Below, piece after piece: positions 1 through 8,863 of a stretch of 64,000 nt of DNA. How positions within the stretch are numbered: the first letter of the stretch is position 1; each line of letters begins with the position of its first letter. The position numbers were made by a program, and so were the translations under genes. This stretch comes from Quatrionicoccus australiensis (lineage in GTDB: Bacteria > Pseudomonadota > Gammaproteobacteria > Burkholderiales > Rhodocyclaceae): the NCBI RefSeq assembly GCF_020510525.1, contig NZ_CP075188.1, positions 3,596,001 through 3,660,000 on the forward strand, given 5' to 3'. The notes under the pieces were generated by a model. It had not been told where the DNA came from. It saw only the letters and a program-made list of their open reading frames with translations, and did not search any database.

Positions 1-405
1 CGAGACATCGGCCGGGACGCCCAGTTTCTGGACGGTTTCGAATTCCTTGCGGGCGGTATCGGCTTCGCCGAGCGCCAGATAAGCACGGGCAATCTCGGCC
101 CGCGCCCGGACATGGTTCGGCTCGACAGCGAGCACCCGCTCCAGCGCGAACACGGCGCGGGTATTCTGACCGACATCAATCGCGGCCAGGCCCAGCAGAA
201 AATCGTAATACGGCTCGCCGGCCCGATTGCTTTCCTGCGCTTCGAGCAGGGCAAAAGCCTGCACCGGTTTGCCGGCATCGAGCAGCAAGCGCGCCTGATC
301 GGTCAGCGTGTCGGCTTGCGCCAGGGGCATCTGCAAGGCAAGAAGGAGCACAGCGGCGAGGCCGGCCCGTAGTCGGAACTGCTGGATCAGCGCTGGAGCC
401 CGCAT
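1..405 (-). CDS. TPR-repeat secreted protein, 3' end outside the window
   Basis: The minus-strand frame starts with ATG at 405 and runs off the window edge, giving the first 135 residues. Residues 1-31 form a signal peptide (basic start, long Leu/Ala stretch, cleavage near AQA-D). What follows is alpha-helical with tetratricopeptide-type spacing, including an 'A..E..RVLAVEPNHVRAR.E.A.AYL.LG' pattern around residues 88-115. It lies 4 nt downstream of the FecR-domain gene, so the two are almost certainly co-transcribed. FecR-domain plus TPR protein pairs in betaproteobacteria are often linked to envelope or beta-barrel surface proteins; here that is inference, because the C-terminal part is missing. 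A TPR protein assembling or anchoring an outer-membrane partner is the most natural reading. Confidence 0.75.
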   Translation of the reverse strand, partial: MRAPALIQQFRLRAGLAAVLLLALQMPLAQADTLTDQARLLLDAGKPVQAFALLEAQESNRAGEPYYDFLLGLAAIDVGQNTRAVFALERVLAVEPNHVRARAEIARAYLALGEADTARKEFETVQKLGVPADVS

Positions 406-409
406 GACA

Positions 410-1153
410 CTATTTCCCTGAAGGAGAGGTTATGGGCGAGCGACTGGCCGACATCGGATCGGCCGTTGTCGTGGTCGGGCTCCCCCCTGACACCGGAACA
501 TTAACGACAGTCGGCGCCTGCGGCAAGTCAGGCTGAACGGCTGCACCGGACAGGGCACCACTACGCGGCTCGAATTGCGGCCGCTGGTTGCGCTCGTAAA
601 CCCAGACCGTTTCACCCGGACCGATCTGCTGGCAACCGGCATCGCTGCACACCTCGACCCGCCCGGCATAGGTCGTCACGGCCAGGCCGGTGCCATCAAA
701 GACGGCGCCGTACTCGGTGCCGCGCACGCCGATCGTTGCCACCGAAGTGCCGACGCGGTACTGGTTGTAATCTTCCTTGCCAAGCAGGCCGGTAATGGTG
801 CGCATCGCGCCCTTGATCAGGGTCATCACCACACCATCGCCACTGCTCGCGCGATTGCCGCGGTCGACGAAGCGAAAGGCATCAATCCTGAAATTGCTGC
901 CTGGCTTCAGCGACATGCTGGCACCGTCGGCAAAGCGCAACTGCACCTGGCCATCCAGCGTATTGATCGTGTCGCCGGCCTGCAACTCACTGCCACGAAC
1001 CAGGGGACGGGCAGGCACTCCGGGAACCGTCACGGTTGGCGAGCCGGTGACAAAAACCACTCTCGCCGCCGCTTCGGCAAAGGCCAATGCCGGCATCAAC
1101 AAAATCAGGAGAGCCAGCAAGCAGCTCCATTGTTTCGTCATTGCCGGCATCAT
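410..1153 (-). CDS. FecR-domain periplasmic protein
   Basis: Secreted protein of about 247 residues. The N-terminus has a signal peptide (Leu-rich core ending AFA-EAAA), then a FecR-type beta domain at about residues 35-175. Typical FecR features are visible: 'LQAGDTINT.DGQ.QLRFADGASMSLKPGS' and 'V.T.IGVRGTEYG', followed by 'G.V.V'. In this group the domain usually occurs in stand-alone surface or periplasmic proteins, not in TonB-linked iron sensors, and no FecI sigma factor or TonB receptor is adjacent. The C-terminal 60 residues are Pro/Ser/Thr-rich and probably disordered. I prefer the ATG at 1153 over the frame's first ATG at 1168 because GAGG sits 5 nt before it. It is followed after 4 nt by the TPR gene. 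The precise role is unknown. Confidence 0.8.
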   Translation of the reverse strand: MMPAMTKQWSCLLALLILLMPALAFAEAAARVVFVTGSPTVTVPGVPARPLVRGSELQAGDTINTLDGQVQLRFADGASMSLKPGSNFRIDAFRFVDRGNRASSGDGVVMTLIKGAMRTITGLLGKEDYNQYRVGTSVATIGVRGTEYGAVFDGTGLAVTTYAGRVEVCSDAGCQQIGPGETVWVYERNQRPQFEPRSGALSGAAVQPDLPQAPTVVNVPVSGGSPTTTTADPMSASRSPITSPSGK

Positions 1154-1155
1154 GT

Positions 1156-3384
1156 TTACCTCACACAATCAACGTAATAGCGCCCGTCATCCCCCTTGAC
1201 CAGACCATGGACGTCGGTCTCGAAACCGGGGAATGCCGCATTGAATTCTCGGGCGAATTTCAGATAACTGCAAATGGTCCGATTGAAGCGCTCGCCCGGA
1301 ATCAGCAGCGGAATGCCCGGCGGGTACGGCGTCAGCAACACGGCCGTAACACGCCCTTCCAGTTCATCGACCGGTACGCGCTCGATGTCGCGGTGCGCCA
1401 TCTTGGCGAAGGCATCGGCCGGGCGCATCGCCGGCACCATGTCCGACAGGTACATTTCGGTGGTCAGGCGGGCCACATCGTTCTGCTTGTAAACGCTGTG
1501 GATCTGCGTGCACAGATCGCGCAGGCCGACGCGCTCGTAGCGCGGGTTCTTCTGCACGAACTCGGGCAGCACCTTCCACAGCGGATGATTCTTGTCGTAA
1601 TCGTCCTTGAACTGCTGCAGCGCCGTCACCAGCGTGTTCCAGCGGCCCTTGGTGATGCCGATGGTGAACATGATGAAGAAGCTGTACAGGCCGCACTTCT
1701 CGACGATGACGCCGTGCTCGGCGAGGTACTTGGTGACGATGGCGGCCGGAATGCCGAATTCGTCAGCGAAGTCGCCATCGACATCAAGGCCCGGGGTAAT
1801 GATGGTCGCCTTGATCGGGTCGAGCATGTTGAAGCCGTCGGCCAGATTGATGAAACCGTGCCAGCGCTCGCCCGGCTTCAGCATCCAGGCATCGCGTTCC
1901 TCGATGCCTTCTTCGGACAGGTCGTCCGGACCCCAGACCTTGAACCACCAGTCGGCGCCCCACTCTTCATCGACCTTGCGCATGGCGCGACGGAAATCGA
2001 GGGCCTCGGCGATCGATTCCTCGACCAGTGCGGTACCGGCCGGCTCTTCCATCATCGCCGCCGCCACATCGCAGGAGGCGATGATCGAGTACTGCGGCGA
2101 GGTCGAGGTGTGCATCAGATAGGCTTCGTTGAAGATGTCGCGGTCGAGCTTCTGATTCTCGGCATCCTGCACCAGGATCTGCGAGGCCTGGCTCAAACCG
2201 GCGAGCAGCTTGTGCGTCGATTGCGTCGAGAAAACCATGGACTCCTTGCAGCGCGGGCGATCCGCACCAATCGCGTGGTAATCGCCGTAAAAGTCGTGGA
2301 AGGCGGCGTGCGGCAGCCAGGCTTCGTCGAAATGCAGGGTATCGATCTTGCCGTCGAGCTCTTCCTTGATGTCCTCGACGTTGTAGAGAATGCCGTCGTA
2401 GGTCGATTGCGTAATCGTCAGCACACGCGGCTTGGCCGTCTTGTCGGTAATGAACGGATTGGCGGCAATTTTCTTCTGGATGCTTTCCCAGGCAAATTCG
2501 CTCTTCGGGATCGGGCCGATGATGCCGAAGTTGTTGCGCGTCGGCATCAGGAAAACCGGGATCGCGCCGGTCATCATGATCGCGTGCAGGATGGACTTGT
2601 GGCAGTTGCGGTCAACGACGACGATGTCGTTCGGCGCCACGGTCGAGTGCCAGACGATCTTGTTCGAGGTCGAGGTGCCGTTGGTCACGAAATACAGGTG
2701 ATCGGCATTGAAGATGCGCGCCGCGTTGCGCTCGGAAGCGGCGACCGGGCCGGTATGGTCGAGCAGCTGGCCGAGTTCCTCGACGGCGTTGCAGACGTCC
2801 GCGCGCAGCATGTTCTCGCCGAAGAACTGGTGGAACATCTGGCCGACCGGCGACTTCAGGAAGGCGACGCCGCCCGAGTGGCCGGGACAATGCCAGGAAT
2901 ACGAACCGTCGGCCGCGTAATGCACCAGCGCGCGGAAAAACGGCGGCGGCAGCGAATCGAGATAGGCACGGGCTTCGCGCTTGACGTTGCGGGCGATGAA
3001 TTCCGGCGTGTCCTCGAACATGTGGATGAAACCATGCAGTTCGCGCAGCACATCGTTCGGGATATGGCGCGAGGTACGCGTTTCACCGTGCAGGAAGATG
3101 GGAATCTCGGCGTTGCGATTGCGGATTTCGCTGACGAAGGCGCGCAACTCGGCGAGGGTTTCTTCCGGCTCCAACGCCAGCTCCTCGTCGTCGATCGACA
3201 GGATGAAGGCCGAGGCCCGGCTCTGCTGCTGGGCAAATGAGGTCAGATCGCCGTAGCTGGTCACCCCCAGCACTTCCAAACCTTCCTTTTCGATGGCTTC
3301 GGCGAGCGCCCGGATGCCAAGACCGGAGGTGTTCTCCGAGCGAAAGTCTTCGTCGATGATGATGACGGGAAAGTGGAAGCGCAT
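1156..3384 (-). CDS. PLP-dependent lysine/arginine/ornithine decarboxylase
   Basis: A 742-residue fold-type I decarboxylase of the inducible acid-response class, which makes a polyamine or diamine plus CO2. Residues 1-130 form the response-regulator-like 'wing' domain ('VIIIDEDF...' start). The core carries 'SYSWHCPGHSGG', 'DRNCHKSILHAIMMTGA', 'LHFDEAW', and the PLP Schiff-base lysine K392 in 'STHKLLAGLSQ'. The end shows 'YPPGIPLLIPGERF' and 'FPGFETDVHG', typical of the family. Length matches E. coli AdiA and Pseudomonas LdcA; by eye the 'EKCGLYSFFIMFTIGITKG' section is nearer the LdcA-like group, but lysine, arginine and ornithine cannot be told apart here. No antiporter partner is adjacent. 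A small GC hairpin (3406-3423) lies in the leader. Confidence 0.9.
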   Translation of the reverse strand: MRFHFPVIIIDEDFRSENTSGLGIRALAEAIEKEGLEVLGVTSYGDLTSFAQQQSRASAFILSIDDEELALEPEETLAELRAFVSEIRNRNAEIPIFLHGETRTSRHIPNDVLRELHGFIHMFEDTPEFIARNVKREARAYLDSLPPPFFRALVHYAADGSYSWHCPGHSGGVAFLKSPVGQMFHQFFGENMLRADVCNAVEELGQLLDHTGPVAASERNAARIFNADHLYFVTNGTSTSNKIVWHSTVAPNDIVVVDRNCHKSILHAIMMTGAIPVFLMPTRNNFGIIGPIPKSEFAWESIQKKIAANPFITDKTAKPRVLTITQSTYDGILYNVEDIKEELDGKIDTLHFDEAWLPHAAFHDFYGDYHAIGADRPRCKESMVFSTQSTHKLLAGLSQASQILVQDAENQKLDRDIFNEAYLMHTSTSPQYSIIASCDVAAAMMEEPAGTALVEESIAEALDFRRAMRKVDEEWGADWWFKVWGPDDLSEEGIEERDAWMLKPGERWHGFINLADGFNMLDPIKATIITPGLDVDGDFADEFGIPAAIVTKYLAEHGVIVEKCGLYSFFIMFTIGITKGRWNTLVTALQQFKDDYDKNHPLWKVLPEFVQKNPRYERVGLRDLCTQIHSVYKQNDVARLTTEMYLSDMVPAMRPADAFAKMAHRDIERVPVDELEGRVTAVLLTPYPPGIPLLIPGERFNRTICSYLKFAREFNAAFPGFETDVHGLVKGDDGRYYVDCVR

Positions 3385-3594
3385 TGTGTATCCTTGAAAA
3401 GCGGCGACCCGCCGCAGCGGGTCACAGAATAAGACGGTTTTGTTACAGCCTAGCGAAAATCCGCGGGCATTCCATTTTCAGATCAATTGTGACGCGAAGA
3501 CAAGCCGAAGACGACCATCGGAAGTCCCTGTGGGACAGTGCGATTAGCACGGCGAGGTGAAGTCGACAAAGTCACGGTTGGTCTGAGAATGGAA

Positions 3595-4161
3595 TCAGAT
3601 TTTGGGCAGGGTCACGCCGACCTGCCCCTGGTACTTGCCGCCGCGGTCCTTGTACGAGGTCTCGCAGACTTCGTCGGATTCGAAGAACAGGACCTGGGCA
3701 CAACCTTCGCCAGCGTAGATCTTGGCCGGCAGCGGCGTCGTGTTGGAGAACTCGAGCGTCACGTAGCCTTCCCATTCCGGTTCGAAAGGCGTCACGTTGA
3801 CGATGATGCCGCAGCGCGCATAGGTCGACTTGCCGAGGCAGACGGTCAGCACCGAACGCGGAATGCGGAAATATTCCATGGTGCGGGCCAACGCGAAGGA
3901 GTTCGGCGGAATGATGCAGACATCGGACTCGATCTCGACGAAGGACTTCGGGTCGAAGTTCTTCGGATCGACCACGGTCGAGTTGATGTTGGTGAATACC
4001 TTGAATTCGCGGGCACAGCGGATGTCGTAACCGTAGCTGGAGGTGCCGTAGGAAACGATCTTCTCGCCATTGGCCTCGCGCACCAGTTCCGGTTCAAACG
4101 GCTCGATCATGCCGTGCTCTGCCGCCATGCGGCGGATCCATTTGTCTGATTTGATGGCCAT
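3595..4161 (-). CDS. dcd: dCTP deaminase
   Basis: Converts dCTP to dUTP, the main feeder of dTTP synthesis. The protein is 188 residues, the normal length for the monofunctional proteobacterial enzyme. Recognisable blocks are '[16 protein letters not shown]', '[19 protein letters not shown]', '[32 protein letters not shown]' (with the catalytic Glu in the last block) and '[12 protein letters not shown]'. It lies just downstream of the terminator of apbC, so it probably has its own promoter in the short gap. About 210 nt separate its end from the decarboxylase leader. The downstream side has only a weak hairpin (GTCCC/GGGAC near 3527-3538). Confidence 0.95.
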   Translation of the reverse strand: MAIKSDKWIRRMAAEHGMIEPFEPELVREANGEKIVSYGTSSYGYDIRCAREFKVFTNINSTVVDPKNFDPKSFVEIESDVCIIPPNSFALARTMEYFRIPRSVLTVCLGKSTYARCGIIVNVTPFEPEWEGYVTLEFSNTTPLPAKIYAGEGCAQVLFFESDEVCETSYKDRGGKYQGQVGVTLPKI

Positions 4162-4187
4162 TTTTCCCTGCTACGGTCGACAAAAAT

Positions 4188-4211
4188 AAAGGCGGGATTT
4201 TACCCGCCTTT
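4188..4211 (-). terminator. Rho-independent terminator of apbC
   Basis: Perfect 9-bp stem (AAAGGCGGG / CCCGCCTTT) with a 6-nt loop. On the minus strand it is followed by ATTTTTG. It lies 22 nt past the apbC stop and before the dcd start. Confidence 0.85.
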
Positions 4212-4232
4212 ATGTGGGGTTTTGGCAAAAAC

Positions 4233-5324
4233 TTAGGTGTTCTGCACCACGATGTTCGGGAACTTCGAAGTCATGTCCTTTGCCTTGTCGGCGATCTTGA
4301 CCGCGACCCGGCGGGCGATGCCGCGATAGATCTCGGCCGTGCGGGAATCCGGCGCGCCGACCACGGTCGGCTTGCCGCCGTCGGCCATCTGGCGAATCGC
4401 CATTTCCAGCGGCAGGCTGCCGAGGAACTCGACGTCGTAATCATCGCCCATGCGCTGACCGCCGCCTTCGCCGAAGATGTGCTCGGCATGACCGCAGTTC
4501 GAGCAGATGTGAATGCTCATGTTTTCGACAATGCCGAGAATCGGAATATTCACTTTCTCGAACATCTTCAGACCCTTGCGCGCATCGATCAGGGCGATGT
4601 CCTGCGGCGTGGTGACGATCACGGCGCCGGTTACCGGCACCTTCTGCGCCATCGACAGCTGGACATCGCCGGTACCCGGCGGCATATCGACGATCAGGTA
4701 ATCGAGATCGTGCCAGTTGGTCTGGCCGAGCATCTGGTCAAGCGCCTGGGCGACCATAGGGCCGCGCCAGACCATCGGCGTCTCGACATCGACCATGAAA
4801 CCGATCGACATCGCCTGCAAACCATAGGCCTCGAGCGGCTCCATGCTCTTGCCGTCCTTCGACTCGGGCTGCTCGCCAGCCAGGCCAAGCATCTGCGGCT
4901 GCGAAGGGCCATAGATATCGGCGTCGAGAATGCCGACGCGGGCGCCTTCCTGAACCAGCGCCAGGGCCAGGTTGACCGCCGTCGTGCTCTTGCCGACGCC
5001 GCCCTTGCCGGAGGCAACGGCAATGATGTTCTTGACGCCGGGTAGCAGCTTGACGCCGACCTGCACACTATGGGCGACGATCTTGCTGTACACATTGGCC
5101 ACAACCTTGCCGACACCCGGCACACCGGCGACGGCCGCTTGCACCTGCTGGCGGATCACTTCGATCTGGGTTTTGGCCGGATAACCGAGCTCGATGTCGA
5201 AGGAGACATCGGCGCCATCAATCCGGATGTTCTTCACCGCTTTGCCGGTGACGAAATCCTTGCTGGTATTGGGGTCGACCGCCGCAGAAAGTGCAGCCTT
5301 GACTTGCTGTTCTGAGAGACTCAT
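4233..5324 (-). CDS. apbC: Iron-sulfur cluster carrier, Mrp/NBP35-type P-loop ATPase
   Basis: Scaffold/carrier ATPase that delivers Fe-S clusters to apo-proteins in the cytoplasm. 363 residues. It has an N-terminal MIP18/DUF59-type domain (about residues 1-90: 'VKNIRIDGADVSFDIELGYPAKTQ'), the deviant Walker A 'GKGGVGKSTTAVNLALAL' near residue 105, 'LDADIYGPSQPQMLG', 'IVDMPPGTGDVQLSM', and the conserved CxxC 'ICSNCGH' that binds the bridging cluster. The ATG at 5324 is chosen because GGAG precedes it by about 6 nt and family alignments begin with 'MSLSEQQV'. The longer frame to 5447 has no support. Next to metG but divergent in transcription from it, as in many betaproteobacteria. Confidence 0.93.
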   Translation of the reverse strand: MSLSEQQVKAALSAAVDPNTSKDFVTGKAVKNIRIDGADVSFDIELGYPAKTQIEVIRQQVQAAVAGVPGVGKVVANVYSKIVAHSVQVGVKLLPGVKNIIAVASGKGGVGKSTTAVNLALALVQEGARVGILDADIYGPSQPQMLGLAGEQPESKDGKSMEPLEAYGLQAMSIGFMVDVETPMVWRGPMVAQALDQMLGQTNWHDLDYLIVDMPPGTGDVQLSMAQKVPVTGAVIVTTPQDIALIDARKGLKMFEKVNIPILGIVENMSIHICSNCGHAEHIFGEGGGQRMGDDYDVEFLGSLPLEMAIRQMADGGKPTVVGAPDSRTAEIYRGIARRVAVKIADKAKDMTSKFPNIVVQNT

Positions 5325-5406
5325 GAAAACTCCGGTTGGGGCGCTTTGGACAAGCCGGGAAATACCCGAGCTATTTTGTCCAGTATACCGCAAGCGGCGA
5401 ACTGCT

Positions 5407-6093
5407 TCAGCCTTGCTGCACGGTATCCAGACGATAACCCTGACCATAAACGGAAGTCAGCATCAGGCCGCTTTCGCCGGCCAGGCCGAGCTTCTTGCGC
5501 AGGCGACTGGCGTGCGTGTCGACGGTGCGCGTATCGACTTCGTTGTCGCGTACCCAGACGCTGGAAAGCAGCTCTTCACGCGGCAGGACACGACCGATAT
5601 TGCGCAGCAGGACGACAGCCAGATCGAATTCGCGCTGCGTCAGATCCACTTCGACACCGGCCAGGGTGACACGCCGCCCTTCGAGATCCATTTCGATACC
5701 ACCGATGCGCAGCGGCCCCGGCCGGGCCGACTTGCGCCGGCGCAGCAGCCCCTGGACACGGGCCATGAATTCCATGTAACGGATCGGCTTGGGAATGAAG
5801 TCATCGGCGCCGAGACGCAGAATGTCGGCTGCGCTTTCTTCTTCGGTGCGCGCCGTGCAGAAGACGACCGGCACATCCCAGCCACACTTCTCGCGGATAT
5901 GTTTCAGGACCTCATCACCGCCGATATCCGGCAAGGTCCAGTCGACGACGAAAAAATCGAAGGAGCGGGTCTTCATGGCCTCAATGCAGGCCAGCCCTTC
6001 GCTGAACACCTCGACCTGGTGTCCTTCGCTCTTGAGCAGGGCTTTCAGCACTTCAGCCTGACTACGGCTGTCTTCAATGACGGCAAAATTCAT
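5407..6093 (-). CDS. OmpR/PhoB-type response regulator, orphan
   Basis: A DNA-binding response regulator of 228 residues. The receiver domain (1-120) has the acidic pocket 'IEDS' and the phospho-acceptor D51 in 'VVDWTLP', followed by 'VFCTART' and 'KPIRYMEF'. The C-terminal winged helix (about 130-225) contains 'LTQREFDLAVVLLRNIGRVLPREELL' and 'RTVDTHASRLRKKLGL...VYGQGYRL', the PhoB signature. The start at 6093 is supported by an AAAGGGG Shine-Dalgarno. No histidine kinase lies on either side, so partner and targets are unknown. It reads toward apbC with an 82-nt gap. Confidence 0.9.
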   Translation of the reverse strand: MNFAVIEDSRSQAEVLKALLKSEGHQVEVFSEGLACIEAMKTRSFDFFVVDWTLPDIGGDEVLKHIREKCGWDVPVVFCTARTEEESAADILRLGADDFIPKPIRYMEFMARVQGLLRRRKSARPGPLRIGGIEMDLEGRRVTLAGVEVDLTQREFDLAVVLLRNIGRVLPREELLSSVWVRDNEVDTRTVDTHASRLRKKLGLAGESGLMLTSVYGQGYRLDTVQQG

Positions 6094-6288
6094 GGTATCC
6101 CCTTTAAAGGCGGATTTTGCCGCCTTGCATGCGCATCGGCAATACGCAGACTGACTAATTTTACCAAGCCAACACAATCGTTTACCTTTCTGACACAAGT
6201 CCGGAAATTGGGGGCGCATGCGTTAAACGGCCGGGAAAGTGACGCATCGCGGTAAAATCGCGTTTTATTCATTCGCCTTCCGCCTCCC

Positions 6289-8391
6289 ATGTCGCGCAAA
6301 ATCCTCGTCACCTCTGCCCTGCCTTACGCCAACGGCGCCATTCACCTCGGCCACCTGGTCGAGTACATCCAGACCGACATCTGGGTCCGCTATCAGAAGA
6401 TGGCCGGCAACGAATGCTGGTACGTCTGCGCCGACGACACGCACGGCACGCCTATCATGCTGCGCGCCGAGAAGGAAGGCATCACGCCGGAGCAACTGAT
6501 CGCCCGCGTGCATGGCGAGCACTCGCGCGACTTCGCCGGCTTCCATGTCGGCTTCGACAATTTCTACAGCACGCACTCGCCGGAAACCCGCGAATGCGCC
6601 AACGACATCTACGCCAAGCTGAAAGCCAGCGGCCTGATCGAGACGCGCACCATCGAGCAGTATTACGACCCGCAGAAACAACTCTTCCTGCCCGACCGTT
6701 TCATCAAGGGCGAATGCCCGAAGTGTCACGCCAAGGACCAGTACGGCGACAACTGCGAAGTCTGCGGCGCCGCCTATGCGCCGACCGACCTGATCGAGCC
6801 GTACTCGGCCATTTCCGGCGCCAAGCCGGAGCTGCGCAACTCGGAACACTATTTCTTCAAGCTCTCCGACCCGCGCTGCGAAGCTTTCCTGCGCCAGTAC
6901 ACCAGCAAGGCCAACGGCACGCTGCAGGCCGAAGCCGCCAACAAGATGCAGGAATGGCTGGGCGCGCCGGGCGAAAACAAGCTGACCGACTGGGACATCT
7001 CGCGCGATGCGCCCTACTTCGGCTTCGAAATTCCCGATGCGCCGGGCAAGTATTTCTACGTCTGGCTCGACGCGCCGATTGGCTACATGGGCTCGTTCAA
7101 GAACCTGTGCGCACAAAAGGGCCTCGACTTCAACGAGTGGTTCAAGCCGGACTCGACGACCGAGCTCTACCATTTCATCGGCAAGGACATCCTCTACTTC
7201 CACGCGCTGTTCTGGCCGGCCGAACTGGCCCACGCCGGCTACCGCACGCCGAGCAAGATCTTCGCGCATGGTTTCCTGACGGTCGACGGCGCCAAAATGT
7301 CGAAATCGCGCGGCACTTTCATTACCGCCGAGAGCTTCCTCAAGACCGGCCTCAATCCGGAATGGTTGCGTTATTACTTTGCCGCCAAGCTGTCGAACAC
7401 CATGGAAGACATCGACCTCAACTTCGACGACTTCTGCGCCCGCGTCAATTCCGACCTGGTCGGCAAGTACGTCAATATCGCCAGCCGCTCGGCCGGCTTC
7501 ATCAGCAAGCGCTTCAACGGTCAACTGGCGCCAGCCGATGAAAACCTGCCCGCCATCAAGGCGATCCAGGAAGCGGCCGGACGCATTGCCGATCTTTACG
7601 AAGCCCGCGAATTCGGCAAGGCGATGCGCGAAGTCATGGCCCTGACCGACGGTGCCAACCAGTACGTCGATAGCGTCAAGCCCTGGGAACTCGCCAAGCA
7701 GGAAGGCAAGGAGGCCGAACTGCACGCCGCCTGCTCGAACGCGCTCAACCTGTTCCGCCTGCTCACCGTGTTGCTCAAGCCCATCCTGCCGATCATCGCC
7801 GGCAAGGTCGAAGCCTTCCTCAACATTGCGCCGCTGACCTGGACCGACACGCAAGGCCTGCTTGCCGCCGGGCACGGCATCAACACCTACGAGCACCTGA
7901 TGACGCGCGTCGATCCCAAGCTGATCGAGAAGCTGGTCGAGGCCAACAAGGAGTCTCTGGCCCCGGCCGCCGAAGTCGCAGCGGTCGACGTCAAGAAAAC
8001 GGCAAAAACCGAAGCGGCCGCCGGCAAGAAGGAAGCCGCGCCGGTCGCCGATGGCCTGTGCAGCATCGATGACTTCATGAAGATCGACCTGCGCATCGCG
8101 CGCATTGCCAACGCCGAACATGTCGAAGGCGCCGACAAGCTGATCCGCCTGTCGCTGGATATCGGCGAAGAGCAGCCGCGCCAGGTCTTCGCCGGCATCA
8201 AGGCCGCCTACGACCCGGCAACGCTGATCGGCCGCCTGACCGTGATGGTCGCCAACCTGGCACCACGCAAGATGAAGTTCGGCATGTCGGAAGGCATGGT
8301 CATGGCCGCCTCCGATCCGGATGGCAAGACGCCGGGCATCTACCTGTTGTCTCCCGACTCGGGGGCGCAACCGGGCATGCGAGTCAAATAA
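6289..8391 (+). CDS. metG: Methionyl-tRNA synthetase
   Basis: Charges tRNA-Met. 700 residues, the long form with a C-terminal tRNA-binding domain. Class I signatures are HLGH at residues 19-22 and KMSKS at 336-340. The zinc knuckle shows 'CPKC' and 'CEVCG' around residues 144-161. The C-terminal Trbp111/EMAP-type OB fold starts near residue 592 ('[32 protein letters not shown]'). An Ala/Lys-rich linker precedes it. A strong terminator follows directly. A long open frame on the opposite strand is a composition shadow. Confidence 0.97.
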   Translation: MSRKILVTSALPYANGAIHLGHLVEYIQTDIWVRYQKMAGNECWYVCADDTHGTPIMLRAEKEGITPEQLIARVHGEHSRDFAGFHVGFDNFYSTHSPETRECANDIYAKLKASGLIETRTIEQYYDPQKQLFLPDRFIKGECPKCHAKDQYGDNCEVCGAAYAPTDLIEPYSAISGAKPELRNSEHYFFKLSDPRCEAFLRQYTSKANGTLQAEAANKMQEWLGAPGENKLTDWDISRDAPYFGFEIPDAPGKYFYVWLDAPIGYMGSFKNLCAQKGLDFNEWFKPDSTTELYHFIGKDILYFHALFWPAELAHAGYRTPSKIFAHGFLTVDGAKMSKSRGTFITAESFLKTGLNPEWLRYYFAAKLSNTMEDIDLNFDDFCARVNSDLVGKYVNIASRSAGFISKRFNGQLAPADENLPAIKAIQEAAGRIADLYEAREFGKAMREVMALTDGANQYVDSVKPWELAKQEGKEAELHAACSNALNLFRLLTVLLKPILPIIAGKVEAFLNIAPLTWTDTQGLLAAGHGINTYEHLMTRVDPKLIEKLVEANKESLAPAAEVAAVDVKKTAKTEAAAGKKEAAPVADGLCSIDDFMKIDLRIARIANAEHVEGADKLIRLSLDIGEEQPRQVFAGIKAAYDPATLIGRLTVMVANLAPRKMKFGMSEGMVMAASDPDGKTPGIYLLSPDSGAQPGMRVK

Positions 8392-8401
8392 TCCGGAACC
8401 G

Positions 8402-8433
8402 AAAAAAGGGCCTGAATTTCAGGCCCTTTTTTT
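8402..8433 (+). terminator. Rho-independent terminator of metG
   Basis: Long stem AAAAAAGGGCCTGA / TCAGGCCCTTTTTT with a 3-nt ATT loop and T-run, 11 nt after the metG stop. Because of the A-run it could also stop minus-strand transcription. Confidence 0.92.
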
Positions 8434-8791
8434 ATTGCAGCGCAGCAAACCCCGGCCCAAACCTCAAGTAACACTTTAAGTTAGCAAGCCAATCCAGCCT
8501 CCAGTTTTGTCCTTTTCAAACTATCCACAAAAACTGTGGATAAGTCTGTGAATGAATCGTGGGTGAATGCGCTAAGTCACCGTCCCACAAGGCTTTTCCT
8601 TACCCTGCCTCAAACTTGAGCTAAACACTAAGCCATTGATTTAATTGAATATATTAAATCGATATGTAATTTAACAAATCCGTCATCGTCAAGGGGTTGG
8701 CGCAAAAAAATATTGTGCCCACTGTGTATAAGTCGAGGCTTGACTTCATGGTTGTCAAGCGATTTCACAACATTTTTTTACAGTGTCAGGC
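8434..8791. other. AT-rich intergenic stretch with DnaA-box-like sites
   Basis: About 360 nt without a convincing gene, between two terminators (metG and the binding-protein gene), so it should not be a normal promoter region for either neighbour. A perfect 8-bp inverted repeat TATCCACA / TGTGGATA (8522-8542) contains TGTGGATAA at 8535-8543, the exact complement of the consensus DnaA box. A one-mismatch copy TGTGTATAA is at 8723-8731. Between them, 8629-8684 is strongly AT-rich (runs of AATATATTAAAT type). A short frame at 8697-8924 crosses the next gene's terminator and has no ribosome site, so I do not call it. Confidence 0.5.
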
Positions 8792-8835
8792 AAAAAAAAG
8801 CCCGCAGCGCACCGACATCATCGGGCACCGCGGGC
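8792..8835 (-). terminator. Terminator of the ABC binding-protein gene
   Basis: On the minus strand a GCCCGC...GCGGGC stem with further pairing inside (CCGA/TCGG) is followed by eight T residues. It starts 29 nt after the stop of the 8864-10009 gene. Confidence 0.8.
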
Positions 8836-8863
8836 GGCAGCAAGCGCGCTGCGCTGCGTCAGA

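Noticed and set aside
1087..3240. 717-codon frame antisense to the decarboxylase
   Set aside because: Same cause; Arg/His/Gln-rich shadow protein without a ribosome site.
6265..8370. Long open frame antisense to metG (701 codons)
   Set aside because: Mirror of a high-GC gene; composition-driven, no family likeness, and metG is certain.
8521..8731. Chromosomal replication origin
   Set aside because: Only two good DnaA boxes and no dnaA, dnaN, rnpA or gidA nearby; kept as a minor finding only.
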